A stretch of 64,000 bases of DNA, taken from the NCBI RefSeq assembly GCF_003095655.1, contig NZ_CP029151.1, positions 929,001-993,000 on the forward strand, written 5' to 3'. How positions within the stretch are numbered: the stretch's first letter is position 1; each line of letters opens with the position of its first letter. This DNA is from Dokdonia sp. Dokd-P16 (GTDB lineage Bacteria > Bacteroidota > Bacteroidia > Flavobacteriales > Flavobacteriaceae). The notes under the pieces are model-generated. The model saw only the letters and a list, made by a program, of their open reading frames with translations, was not told the DNA's origin and ran no database searches. Position numbers and translations under genes: made by a program. Of this stretch, positions 8,317-16,582 are shown in pieces.

Positions 8317-9429
8317 TTAAATTAAATCTGCGAGGTTTTTACCTATGGTACTTCCTATGGCAACTCCCATCCCTCCCAGGCGCACGCCGCAATAAGTATG
8401 CTTAGACAATTTTTTAACGACAGGCTTTTTTTGAACACCCACACCCATGATACCACTCCATCTGTGATCTATAGTATAAGGAGTATTTGGTAAAATTACC
8501 TCAGCAAGCAGTCGCTCTAGCTCATTTTGAATAAGTACTGTTTGAGACATCTCCATCGTTTCCTCTCCTTGCATATCTAGATTTCTCCCTCCCCCTAAAA
8601 GAATTCTATCATTAATATTTCTAAAGTAATAATATCCTTTATCGAGATGAAATGTACCTTTCACTTTGAGTTCTGGAATAGGATGTGTGATTAACACCTG
8701 CGCTCTCGCTGGTTTTACTTCGCTAAGTCCTAGCGCGCTTGCAAAGCCATTTGTAGCAATGAAGAGCTTTTTTGTGATGAATGCATTATGAGCCGTTACA
8801 ACTTTCACACTCTCGGCTCCTTCTCTATATGAGTTTACAGTCATGCCGTTTAATATGAGTATTCCTTTGGCGTGTGCGAGTTTGAGAAGTGCACTCATCA
8901 TCATTCCCGTATCTATCTGGCCTTCGCAATTATTAAAAATCACCTTATTTTCTATACCATCAAAACCAAATGCATCATCCTGCAGCGTGTAAACATCTTT
9001 ATTAAAAACTGGAAATAACAACTTATTTATACGGGATAGATTATCAACACATTCTTCATACAACACTTTATCATTTGAGGTAAAAAGCTCGTAACCTCCA
9101 TGTTCTTGATAATCTATTTCTTGATCACCCAGCATGCTTCTCAACAGTTTCAAACCTTCCACACGTTGTTTTACTAGTGAGACCATCTCTTCTTCTGAGT
9201 GTGTTTTGAGATCTTCTAGTAATTCTGAGATACTTCCAAAACATGCAAAACCAGCATTTTTTGTGCTCGCACCATTAGGCAACAATCCCTTTTCTAAGAT
9301 TACTATTTTTGAGTTGGCATCTTTTTCGCGTAAGCGTATTGCACACAATAATCCCACGATACCGCTACCTACAATGGTATAGTCTAAATTATTAAACCAC
9401 GATTCTCGCTCCCAAAAACTTAGATTCAT
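8317..9429 (-). CDS. FAD-dependent oxidoreductase of the DAO/DadA type
   Basis: 370 residues. A Rossmann dinucleotide-binding motif, V-G-S-G-I-V-G, sits at about residues 21-27, followed by I-V-I-L-E-K-G ending the second strand. A conserved glycine-rich C-terminal segment (G-V-R-L-G-G-M-G-V-A-I-G) would close over the flavin. D-H-R-W-S-G-I-M-G is typical of the D-amino-acid oxidase superfamily, whose members oxidise secondary or primary amines of amino acids. The substrate cannot be read from sequence. It is a cytoplasmic, single-gene unit divergent from the MORN-repeat gene. Residues R-L-R-E-K between the first helix and second strand may be a decayed copy of the palindromic repeat. Confidence 0.87.
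   Translation of the reverse strand: MNLSFWERESWFNNLDYTIVGSGIVGLLCAIRLREKDANSKIVILEKGLLPNGASTKNAGFACFGSISELLEDLKTHSEEEMVSLVKQRVEGLKLLRSMLGDQEIDYQEHGGYELFTSNDKVLYEECVDNLSRINKLLFPVFNKDVYTLQDDAFGFDGIENKVIFNNCEGQIDTGMMMSALLKLAHAKGILILNGMTVNSYREGAESVKVVTAHNAFITKKLFIATNGFASALGLSEVKPARAQVLITHPIPELKVKGTFHLDKGYYYFRNINDRILLGGGRNLDMQGEETMEMSQTVLIQNELERLLAEVILPNTPYTIDHRWSGIMGVGVQKKPVVKKLSKHTYCGVRLGGMGVAIGSTIGKNLADLI
9322..9338. repeat. Degenerate palindromic repeat copy 4, inside the FAD oxidoreductase gene
   Basis: TTTTCGCGTAAGCGTA-like sequence with about three differences from the consensus. It is read as I-R-L-R-E-K, matching the third reading frame of the element. It could be chance. Confidence 0.5.
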
Positions 9430-9496
9430 TAGATATTTTTCATTAAAAATACGTGTTCTATGTTAGTGCCTCAAATTTCTCTCGTCTAACACTCGT

Positions 9497-9979
9497 ATGA
9501 CAGCGCAGGCAATTACTACGATCTTACTAGCTTTTATAGCATTTTCACTCCCAGAGCCGAGAATGTATAGCAAGCAATATCATGATGATGGCACCATTAA
9601 AGCAGAAGGATGGATCATGGGAGAGCAAAAGGTAAAATACTGGAAATTTTATCACGAGAATGGCACCATCGCCGCCGAGGGACACTATCAAACCAATAAG
9701 AAATCAAAATACTGGCATTATTACGATAATCAAGGAAAACTAACCAAGGAAGGGCATTATGAAGACGGAATTGCCCAAAATTGGTGGATTTTTTACGACC
9801 TTGCGCGACAAGAAACTAGAAAAAGCCAGTACGTTGACAATCATTTACATGGTTTCTGTCTCGTATATAAAAACAAAAAACTTTTTAAGGTAGAAAAATA
9901 CGAGAAGAATCAATTAAAAGGCGCGTGGACAAGCATACGTGATTTCCGCCGCGATAATCCTGATGTATCACTCTACTAG
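9497..9979 (+). CDS. MORN/YwqK-like repeat protein with N-terminal signal or anchor
   Basis: 160 residues. A short hydrophobic stretch (residues 5-18) suggests export or anchoring. Four to five repeats of the form G-x-I/L-x-A/K-E-G-x-x, followed by W-x-x-Y/F-x (for example D-G-T-I-K-A-E-G-W and N-G-T-I-A-A-E-G-H-Y), are the antiparallel hairpins of MORN-2/YwqK proteins. These are often annotated as antitoxins without evidence. The function is unknown. It starts the + strand glycosyltransferase operon: its stop is only 4 bp before the next gene, so it may act with that envelope pathway. Confidence 0.75.
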   Translation: MTAQAITTILLAFIAFSLPEPRMYSKQYHDDGTIKAEGWIMGEQKVKYWKFYHENGTIAAEGHYQTNKKSKYWHYYDNQGKLTKEGHYEDGIAQNWWIFYDLARQETRKSQYVDNHLHGFCLVYKNKKLFKVEKYEKNQLKGAWTSIRDFRRDNPDVSLY

Positions 9980-9983
9980 CGTT

Positions 9984-10694
9984 ATGACTCCCCTTATTAA
10001 AGTAATAATACCAGCTTACAACGAGCAAGACTCCATTGGTCACGTGCTACGAGACATTCCTCACACGGTGAGTGAAGTTATTGTAGTAAGCAATGCATCT
10101 ACAGATAATACAGAACAAGTTGCTAGAGATAATGGTGCTACTGTATTAAGAGAAGAACGCAAAGGATATGGATACGCCTGCCTCAAGGGCATGGAATACA
10201 TTGCAACCACGGGTATTGATGACCCTACCAAACGCCCAGATATCGTTGTCTTTTTAGACGGAGATTATAGTGACTACCCAGAAGAGCTAACTAAGATAGT
10301 CGCTCCTATTATCAATGGAGATTACGACATGGTTATAGGTGCTAGAGACAAACGCTTTCGCGAAAGCGGATCAATGACCACTCCACAGATATTTGGAAAC
10401 TGGCTTGCAACTACATTAATGACGCTATTTTTTGGAGCAAACTTCACAGATTTGGGACCTTTTAGAGCTATGAAATATGATAGCTTACTAGCTTTACAGA
10501 TGGAAGATAAAACCTATGGGTGGACGGTAGAGATGCAACTCAAGGTTTTAAAGAAGAAGATGAATTATATAGAAGTCCCAGTAACTTATCGCAATCGCAT
10601 AGGTGTTTCTAAAGTCTCTGGTACCGTAAAAGGTGCAGTAATGGCAGGAGTTAAAATACTAGGATGGATTTTTAAATACAGTTTTAAGAAATGA
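9984..10694 (+). CDS. Family 2 glycosyltransferase (polyprenyl-phosphate glycosyltransferase type)
   Basis: 236 residues using the ATG at 9984. The longer frame from 9939 would overlap the previous gene by 41 bp and lacks family support, while this start falls directly before V-I-I-P-A-Y-N-E-Q. Motifs are the GT-A nucleotide site (S-N-A-S-T-D-N-T), the D-G-D-Y-S-D metal-binding region, and the C-terminal P-V-T-Y-R-N-R-I-G-V-S-K-V-S-G typical of DPM1-like enzymes. These load a sugar from a nucleotide donor onto a polyprenyl phosphate on the inner face of the membrane. Residues R-F-R-E-S come from a palindromic repeat. The stop overlaps the next start (ATGA). Confidence 0.88.
   Translation: MTPLIKVIIPAYNEQDSIGHVLRDIPHTVSEVIVVSNASTDNTEQVARDNGATVLREERKGYGYACLKGMEYIATTGIDDPTKRPDIVVFLDGDYSDYPEELTKIVAPIINGDYDMVIGARDKRFRESGSMTTPQIFGNWLATTLMTLFFGANFTDLGPFRAMKYDSLLALQMEDKTYGWTVEMQLKVLKKKMNYIEVPVTYRNRIGVSKVSGTVKGAVMAGVKILGWIFKYSFKK
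10352..10368. repeat. Palindromic repeat copy 5, inside the GT2 gene
   Basis: Seventeen consensus bases. Read as K-R-F-R-E-S-G in a region between the catalytic core and the C-terminal motif. Confidence 0.93.
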
Positions 10695-12181
10695 TATTAG
10701 AAACCGTTATTATTGTTATTTACACGATTTCGCTTATTATCATATTTGCGTATAGCTTATCACAGCTCAACTTACTTTTTAATTACTTGCGTGCACAACG
10801 CAAAAAGGATGATGCTGTAGTTTTTAACTTTAAAGATCCAGCACAAATCCCTTTTGTAACCATACAGCTTCCTGTATATAATGAACTGTATGTCATGGAG
10901 CGTCTACTAGATAATATTGCGCTCTTAGACTACCCTGCAGATAAGCTTGAAATCCAAGTGCTAGATGATAGTACAGATGAGTCTTTTGAAACCACAAGAA
11001 AACACATAAAACGTCTAAGCGATAAAGGACTAGACATTAAGCATGTTACTCGAACAGACCGTTCGGGATTTAAAGCAGGCGCATTAAAGGAAGGACTTAA
11101 GGTTGCAAAAGGCGAATTTATTGCCATCTTTGATGCAGATTTTCTTCCAGAACCTAACTGGTTACAACGTACTGTTCCTTACTTTAAGGATCGTAACATA
11201 GGCGTCGTACAAACACGCTGGGGACACATAAACAGAGATTACTCCCTACTCACAAAAGTGCAGGCATTTGCACTTGATGCTCACTTTACTCTAGAACAAG
11301 TAGGTAGAAATAGTAAAGGACATTTTATAAACTTTAATGGAACTGCTGGCTTATGGCGCAAGCAGTGTATTGAAGATGCTGGAAACTGGGAAGGTGATAC
11401 CCTTACCGAAGATCTTGACCTAAGCTACCGTGCCCAACTTAAAAACTGGAAATTCAAATACCTAGAGGATGTAGAAACTCCAGCAGAGCTTCCGGTAGTT
11501 ATTAGTGCTGCTCGCTCTCAACAGTTTCGATGGAATAAAGGTGGAGCAGAGAACTTCCAGAAAATGTCTAGAAAGGTTTTGACTAGCAAAACTATTTCTC
11601 CAAAAACAAAACTACACGGCCTTCTACATTTATTAAATAGCACCATGTTTTTAAATGTTCTCATAGTAGCGATATTGAGTATCCCAATGCTCTATATCAA
11701 AAATGAATATGCACACCTAAAGCCATACTTTTATGTGATGTCTTTCTTTGTAATTAGTAGTGTGATTTTCTTTATCTGCTATTGGTTTATGTTTAAAAGC
11801 ATTTATGGTGGAGGATTCAAGCAATTTTTAAAGTATACGGGGATGTTCTTTGTATTTTTTAGTATTGCCATGGGATTCTCACTTCATAATTCTATTGCAG
11901 TAATAGAAGGTCACCTAGGTAAACGAAGTGATTTTATACGTACGCCTAAGTTTAACATAAGCGAACTCAAAGACTCTTGGAAAGGTAATAAGTATCTCAA
12001 AAAGAATATATCAATCAATGTGATTTTTGAAGGTCTCTTGATGTTGTATTTTGGTTTTGGGATGTATTATGCATCTGTAGTAGGAGATCAAGGTGGAGAT
12101 TTTGGATTATTTCCTTTTCACCTTATGTTATTCATGGGCTTCGGGTTTGTGTTTTTTAAATCACTTACAAGTAAAGCGTGA
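10691..12181 (+). CDS. Cellulose-synthase-like family 2 glycosyltransferase (processive type)
   Basis: 496 residues. One N-terminal transmembrane helix is followed by a GT-A domain with the full processive set: P-V-Y-N-E (about 60), D-D-S-T-D, F-D-A-D-F (D-x-D), G-T-A-G-L-W-R, the E-D-L-D-L catalytic base and Q-Q-F-R-W (Q-x-x-R-W). Four C-terminal helices follow. The architecture is that of CESA/CslA-like enzymes making beta-linked polymers or transferring glucose or mannose to lipid carriers. There is no PilZ domain. It is translationally coupled to both neighbours by 4-bp overlaps (ATGA upstream, GTGA downstream), so the three glycosyltransferases probably work as one module. Confidence 0.88.
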   Translation: MILETVIIVIYTISLIIIFAYSLSQLNLLFNYLRAQRKKDDAVVFNFKDPAQIPFVTIQLPVYNELYVMERLLDNIALLDYPADKLEIQVLDDSTDESFETTRKHIKRLSDKGLDIKHVTRTDRSGFKAGALKEGLKVAKGEFIAIFDADFLPEPNWLQRTVPYFKDRNIGVVQTRWGHINRDYSLLTKVQAFALDAHFTLEQVGRNSKGHFINFNGTAGLWRKQCIEDAGNWEGDTLTEDLDLSYRAQLKNWKFKYLEDVETPAELPVVISAARSQQFRWNKGGAENFQKMSRKVLTSKTISPKTKLHGLLHLLNSTMFLNVLIVAILSIPMLYIKNEYAHLKPYFYVMSFFVISSVIFFICYWFMFKSIYGGGFKQFLKYTGMFFVFFSIAMGFSLHNSIAVIEGHLGKRSDFIRTPKFNISELKDSWKGNKYLKKNISINVIFEGLLMLYFGFGMYYASVVGDQGGDFGLFPFHLMLFMGFGFVFFKSLTSKA

Positions 12182-13614
12182 TAGAACGCCTTTGGAAATA
12201 TAATAAAACTCCTATCGCACTAGCGATTGTTTCCTTAGTTACCTACTACCTCTTTGCTTTTCATCTAGAAAGAGCTAACACCGCACTCCTATTAAGTCTA
12301 TACAGTATACTTTTTGCTTGCTTTTACTTTATCGTTAGTAAAGGCAAAAATGACTTCTCTTTACTTCTTTTTCTAGCAGTAGCGCTAAGGCTCGTTTTTA
12401 TACCCGTTATACCAAATCTCTCTCAAGATTTTTATCGCTTTATATGGGATGGGCGGATGCTCGTTCAAGGTTTTAATCCGTATTTAACAACTCCTCAAAG
12501 CTATATAGAAGCTGGCAATCTCCAGATTGTAGCGCATGCAAAACAGCTCTATGAGGGAATGGGAGCACTTAACGGAAGTCACTTTACAAATTACCCACCC
12601 GTAAACCAACTTATATTTGCAATCGCAGGATTATTCTCTGGCAATAGCATCATTGGTGCCGCCATCGTTTTTAGAATTACCATCATTCTTGCAGACATTG
12701 GGATTATTATTTATGGTAAGAAATTGTTACAAAAGTTAGGCTTACCTATTCACAACATCTTCTGGTACGGGCTCAATCCCTTTATCATTATTGAGATGAC
12801 AGGCAATCTGCATTTTGAGTCTGTCATGTTGTTTTTTGTCGTCTTATCCTTGTATTTACTGGCCCAAGGTAAGTGGATAATAAGTGCTGTGATGATAGCA
12901 TTATCTATATCTACTAAGTTATTACCACTACTCTTTCTGCCACTTTTCATGCAATACTTCTTAACTCGTGGTGATAGAAAAACAACTCACTTTAGAAGCT
13001 CCTACCCATGGAAAGTCCGCTTTCGCGAAATAACAAAAAACCTTCCTCGCCTCGTTTATTTCTATTTGATTGTGATTGGAGTAGTCATATTGACCTTCTT
13101 ACCATTTCTCACAAATGAGTTCGCCGAAAACTTTGGGGCATCCATTGCGTTATGGTTTAAGAAATTTGAATTTAATGCCAGTATTTATTACATCATCAGA
13201 TATGTAGGTTATCAAACCATAGGCTGGAACATTATTGCAGATGTAGGACCTTTACTGCCTAAGATTGTATTAGGCTTTCTAATAGTTATAGCCTTCTTTA
13301 GAAACAACAGATCATTACAAGCTACCATTACCGCCATACTCATTGGGATTTCCTTTTACTTTTTAATGTCTACCACTGTTCACCCTTGGTATGTAGCTAC
13401 GCCTCTACTTTTGTGTGTATTCACTCGCTATCGTTTTCCACTGGTTTGGAGTGCTACCGTGATGCTAAGTTACAGTGCGTATGGCGCAAATGGTTTTAAT
13501 GAAAATTTATGGCTCGTAGCTATAGAGTACATTATTGTAATCGTATTTTTTATCTGGGAAGTTTACAAACCATCTAAAATTATTGTAATGACAAAGACCG
13601 CCATTGAGGGCTAA
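12178..13614 (+). CDS. GT-C family polytopic glycosyltransferase (mannosyltransferase-like)
   Basis: 478 residues with 11-13 hydrophobic helices. A first periplasmic loop motif, Q-D-F-Y-R-F-I-W-D-G-R, resembles the catalytic D-x-Y-R-Y-x-W-x-G-R of GT87/MptB-like lipid-sugar-dependent mannosyltransferases. The start codon is GTG, overlapping the upstream TGA by 4 bp; no better ATG lies nearby. It would take a polyprenyl-phosphate sugar, plausibly made by the GT2 at 9984, and transfer it on the periplasmic side; the acceptor is unknown. The peptide V-R-F-R-E-I is a partial palindromic repeat in a cytoplasmic loop. The gene converges on the ArnT-like gene with a single base between the stops. 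Confidence 0.83.
   Translation: MIERLWKYNKTPIALAIVSLVTYYLFAFHLERANTALLLSLYSILFACFYFIVSKGKNDFSLLLFLAVALRLVFIPVIPNLSQDFYRFIWDGRMLVQGFNPYLTTPQSYIEAGNLQIVAHAKQLYEGMGALNGSHFTNYPPVNQLIFAIAGLFSGNSIIGAAIVFRITIILADIGIIIYGKKLLQKLGLPIHNIFWYGLNPFIIIEMTGNLHFESVMLFFVVLSLYLLAQGKWIISAVMIALSISTKLLPLLFLPLFMQYFLTRGDRKTTHFRSSYPWKVRFREITKNLPRLVYFYLIVIGVVILTFLPFLTNEFAENFGASIALWFKKFEFNASIYYIIRYVGYQTIGWNIIADVGPLLPKIVLGFLIVIAFFRNNRSLQATITAILIGISFYFLMSTTVHPWYVATPLLLCVFTRYRFPLVWSATVMLSYSAYGANGFNENLWLVAIEYIIVIVFFIWEVYKPSKIIVMTKTAIEG
13018..13030. repeat. Partial palindromic repeat copy 6, inside the GT-C gene
   Basis: Only the left half and centre (CGCTTTCGCGAAA) remain. Read as V-R-F-R-E-I, in the frame that gives R-F-R-E-S in full copies. 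Confidence 0.75.
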
Positions 13615-13615
13615 A

Positions 13616-15247
13616 CTATTTTCCCACCTTAATCATCTCATACACTTTTCCAGACTTTCTATCTTTATAAGCTCTACTATCTGTAGCGTTGTAATTAAAA
13701 TCAAAGTCTTGAACAAACGTTGCTTGATAGCCCTTAAATTTTTCTGAGAGAACCGCTTCACAATCTGAACATAACAGTAAGTGGAACCTCTCATCTAGCA
13801 CCACAGTCTCTTCAGAGTCAAGAATAACCACTTCCCTTTCAGCTCCCCAGAACACTTCAGGAGCGCCCATTTCAAAACTGTACAGTGGTGTGCTACTTTC
13901 GAGAACCTCATCGTTAAATACACTGTAATGATCATTAAACAGGTTGTTTTTAAGAACTGATAGACTTCCTATGGCCGTACAAATAACAGCGAGGACAATA
14001 AGCAGGAAAACATGGTATATATTTTTATGCATTAAAGCACGAATAATATATAGTGCAACTACAAGAACTACCATAAAAGCAATTACGGCAACAACATTTA
14101 CAGCTATCGAGTGTGATATAGCTAGGTAAATAAATGCAATAGGAGCAGCTATAAATATTAAAAGCAATAAACCCACATTGAAATACACGGGAACAATCTC
14201 TTTTCTACTTTTCAATTCTTTAAAACGTTTTACGAGATACGTGATATAAAAACCAACATTCATGGCTAGTGGTATAAGCACAGGCATAAGGTATCGAGAT
14301 TTTTTCTCTGGAATAACAGAAAGTAGTATGACAGCGATAATGGTCCACAAAAATGTAAAACGATATGCTTTTCTATTAGAAACCCTAGTCTTCAAATAAG
14401 GATACAATAGACTTATAAAGGCTGGAATTGTCCACAATCCGCTTTGTACAAAGAAGCTCCAGTAATAATAAAAAGGCCTCACATTATAACTCGTCCAGTT
14501 TCCTGTTTCTTTGGAAGCTATCGCTGCAAAAGTTTCCGGATCTATAGCACGTACATAACCGTACCAACTAAAACCTAGCAATAATCCTCCTAGCAAAACA
14601 AGTGTTAATGGCAACCACTTTCTCCTTCCAGTTTCCCTTCTATAGACTACGAGATAAGCAATCAGAAATGGCAAGAACAGTACGTATAAAGAAACAGGAC
14701 CCTTACTCAATATAGAAGCTCCTAGACATATAGCAGCGATGAGCCAAGTCGATATATTCCCGCGTGATGTATCTTCACTCAATCCCTTAAAAATGCAATA
14801 AATTGCCGTGAGCATAAATGCATGTGCATATATATCCCATGGTGCTTCAAAAACTATAAGAATAACATATAATGAAGTTATACTTACCAGTGCATTAATA
14901 AGACTATTGCGTTTAGTAAGAGTCAGCTTTCGCGAAAGCGTATATATCATACTCCCCAGCAACATCACCATTAGCACTGCAGGAAAACGCATTGCCCAGA
15001 CGCTATTTATACCAAAAATAGCTCCTGAAATTGCCGATAGCCAAGTGGGCAAAGGAGGTTTTTCATAACGTGGCTCACCATTCATGGTAGTGAGTATCCA
15101 GTTACCATCAGTAAGCATTTCTCGTGCTGTCACAAAGTTGCGAGCTTCCATGATGGTTACTTCTAGCACATCAAGAAAAGGCAATAATAAAACTCCAACC
15201 ACGATAATGATTGTGAAAATAGGTCGCTTTTCTATGAGTGTGATCAA
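13616..15247 (-). CDS. ArnT-like glycosyltransferase (GT83, PMT superfamily)
   Basis: 543 residues with about 12 transmembrane helices. The N-terminal loop has the family signature: E-A-R-N-F-V-T-A-R-E-M (catalytic Asp/Glu region), G-N-W-I-L-T-T-M-N-G and R-Y-E-K-P-P-L-P-T-W. ArnT enzymes transfer aminoarabinose or other sugars from undecaprenyl phosphate to lipid A; Bacteroidota members have unknown sugars and acceptors. The C-terminal 140 residues form a soluble periplasmic domain. It is the last gene of a minus-strand trio with an LpxB-N-type membrane protein (4-bp overlap) and a GT2. T-L-S-R-K-L near residue 100 derives from a palindromic repeat. Confidence 0.88.
   Translation of the reverse strand: MITLIEKRPIFTIIIVVGVLLLPFLDVLEVTIMEARNFVTAREMLTDGNWILTTMNGEPRYEKPPLPTWLSAISGAIFGINSVWAMRFPAVLMVMLLGSMIYTLSRKLTLTKRNSLINALVSITSLYVILIVFEAPWDIYAHAFMLTAIYCIFKGLSEDTSRGNISTWLIAAICLGASILSKGPVSLYVLFLPFLIAYLVVYRRETGRRKWLPLTLVLLGGLLLGFSWYGYVRAIDPETFAAIASKETGNWTSYNVRPFYYYWSFFVQSGLWTIPAFISLLYPYLKTRVSNRKAYRFTFLWTIIAVILLSVIPEKKSRYLMPVLIPLAMNVGFYITYLVKRFKELKSRKEIVPVYFNVGLLLLIFIAAPIAFIYLAISHSIAVNVVAVIAFMVVLVVALYIIRALMHKNIYHVFLLIVLAVICTAIGSLSVLKNNLFNDHYSVFNDEVLESSTPLYSFEMGAPEVFWGAEREVVILDSEETVVLDERFHLLLCSDCEAVLSEKFKGYQATFVQDFDFNYNATDSRAYKDRKSGKVYEMIKVGK
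14925..14942. repeat. Palindromic repeat copy 7, inside the ArnT-like gene
   Basis: Eighteen bases with one change (AGCTTT in place of CGCTTT). Read on the minus strand as Y-T-L-S-R-K-L in a loop between helices. Confidence 0.92.
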
Positions 15248-15864
15248 GCCTTTTGAGATTTATAATGAAGATAAATATTGCGTGCGTAGATAAAGGTTCC
15301 CAACCCATAAGAGAGCACCATTACATAATCTACACGGTATAAGAAATACAGCAACGAGAGTAGTCCTCCCGTAAATGAAAACAACCAGAACCCAAGAGGT
15401 AGTGTTGCTTCTTTATTCTTTTCCGCATGAAACCACTGGTATACAAAACGAAGTGTAAACAAGACTTGTGCAACGATTCCAAGGGTAAGCAGCCAAGTGC
15501 TCATTTCCTCTTTTGAGAATAATGCTGCGAGGTCAAATTTTCCATTATTCCAACCGTATGCAATAATCCCAACAGGAATGGCAATGATTAAAAACTGAGA
15601 CCATTTAGGCAACAATTTCCATTGATTTTGGATTTGTAAATTTCTTATGTAAATAATATAACCCAGCACCTGACCCAGCATGAGCGGGAAGTCCGTACGG
15701 AAATATCCGTAAATAAAAAGTACAAAAGACCCAGAAAGACTAAGCCACCAGAATGTAAGAGGTGTTACTACTTTTTTCCTTTTTTCTGAAAGCAACCACT
15801 GCGATAACATACGCCCTCCAAAGAGAAGCTGCGCAAGTACGGCAAGTAGCGACAGACTATCCAC
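15244..15864 (-). CDS. Duplicated LpxB N-terminal-type membrane protein, possible lipid-sugar flippase
   Basis: 206 residues consisting of two tandem copies of the small LAB_N membrane domain. Copy one holds F-G-G-R-M-L-S-Q-W with L-G-Y-I-I-Y-I-R-N near residue 75. Copy two holds F-T-L-R-F-V-Y-Q-W with G-L-G-T-F-I-Y-A-R-N near residue 195. The domain is named for the N-terminus of some lipid-A-disaccharide synthases but has no catalytic glycosyltransferase fold. Each copy has three or four helices. Sitting between a GT2 and an ArnT-like enzyme, with overlaps of 8 and 4 bp, it occupies the place that ArnE/ArnF or GtrA flippases hold in comparable systems. The flippase role is inference. Confidence 0.82.
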   Translation of the reverse strand: MDSLSLLAVLAQLLFGGRMLSQWLLSEKRKKVVTPLTFWWLSLSGSFVLFIYGYFRTDFPLMLGQVLGYIIYIRNLQIQNQWKLLPKWSQFLIIAIPVGIIAYGWNNGKFDLAALFSKEEMSTWLLTLGIVAQVLFTLRFVYQWFHAEKNKEATLPLGFWLFSFTGGLLSLLYFLYRVDYVMVLSYGLGTFIYARNIYLHYKSQKA

Positions 15865-16576
15865 GGCTTGTGCTTCCTACTTTATAGTTGATGTATTTTT
15901 TCTTCATCCAGAGATAGGCAAAGCAATCCATAAGAGGACCCACTAATCTATTCCAAACGCCAAATTTTGCCTCCCCAGCAATACGCGGGAAGTGACGCAC
16001 AGGAACTTGTTTTACTTTCCCATGTTGCAACAAAATCATTGCAGGAAGAAAACGGTGCAATCCTTTAAACATAGGTATGCGCTGCGCATACTCCGTTTTT
16101 ATAATTTTAAGCGGACAACCAGTGTCATCCATCCCGTCATGTGTAAAGGAACGGCGTATTCCATTTGCAATCTTTGAAGACATGTTTTTCACAAACTTAT
16201 CCTTACGATCTGCACGTACACCAGTTACAAGATCATAAGGTCCTATTTCTTTAATAAGCACATTAAAATCTTCTGGAGATGTTTGTAAATCACTATCTAT
16301 ATAACCCACGAGTTCTGTATCTGCGTGATCAAATCCAGCTTTAATTGCGGCACTTAGTCCGCAATTTTCTGTGAATGCGATATACTCAAAGTCAGTATTT
16401 CTAGCGCAAATCTCCTTGATAATATCAAGACTGGTATCCTTAGAACCATCGTTTACAAACAGCACCTTACTCTTTGCTACAGCAGTTTTAAAATAAGCTA
16501 CAAATTCAGATTCCACCCTTGCGAGGTTATCTTCTTCATTATAAACTGGGACTACGATAGTAAGACGATACTCCAT
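15857..16576 (-). CDS. Family 2 glycosyltransferase (ArnC/DPM1-like)
   Basis: 239 residues. GT-A fold with V-V-P-V-Y-N-E-E-D-N-L (about 8-18), F-V-N-D-G-S-K-D-T, Y-I-D-S-D-L-Q-T-S-P (D-x-D region) and D-D-T-G-C-P-L-K near residue 150. No transmembrane helices are apparent at the C-terminus, unlike ArnC. It likely loads a sugar onto undecaprenyl phosphate for the ArnT-like enzyme encoded two genes downstream. It is first in the minus-strand trio and begins 6 bp after the stop of the pseudouridine-synthase-like gene, so all four may share a transcript. Confidence 0.88.
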   Translation of the reverse strand: MEYRLTIVVPVYNEEDNLARVESEFVAYFKTAVAKSKVLFVNDGSKDTSLDIIKEICARNTDFEYIAFTENCGLSAAIKAGFDHADTELVGYIDSDLQTSPEDFNVLIKEIGPYDLVTGVRADRKDKFVKNMSSKIANGIRRSFTHDGMDDTGCPLKIIKTEYAQRIPMFKGLHRFLPAMILLQHGKVKQVPVRHFPRIAGEAKFGVWNRLVGPLMDCFAYLWMKKKYINYKVGSTSRG

Positions 16577-16582
16577 AAAAAC

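Noticed and set aside
9939-9983. Longer N-terminus for the GT2 gene starting at 9939
   Set aside because: It would overlap the preceding gene by 41 bp and adds residues with no family support; the ATG at 9984 fits the conserved start.
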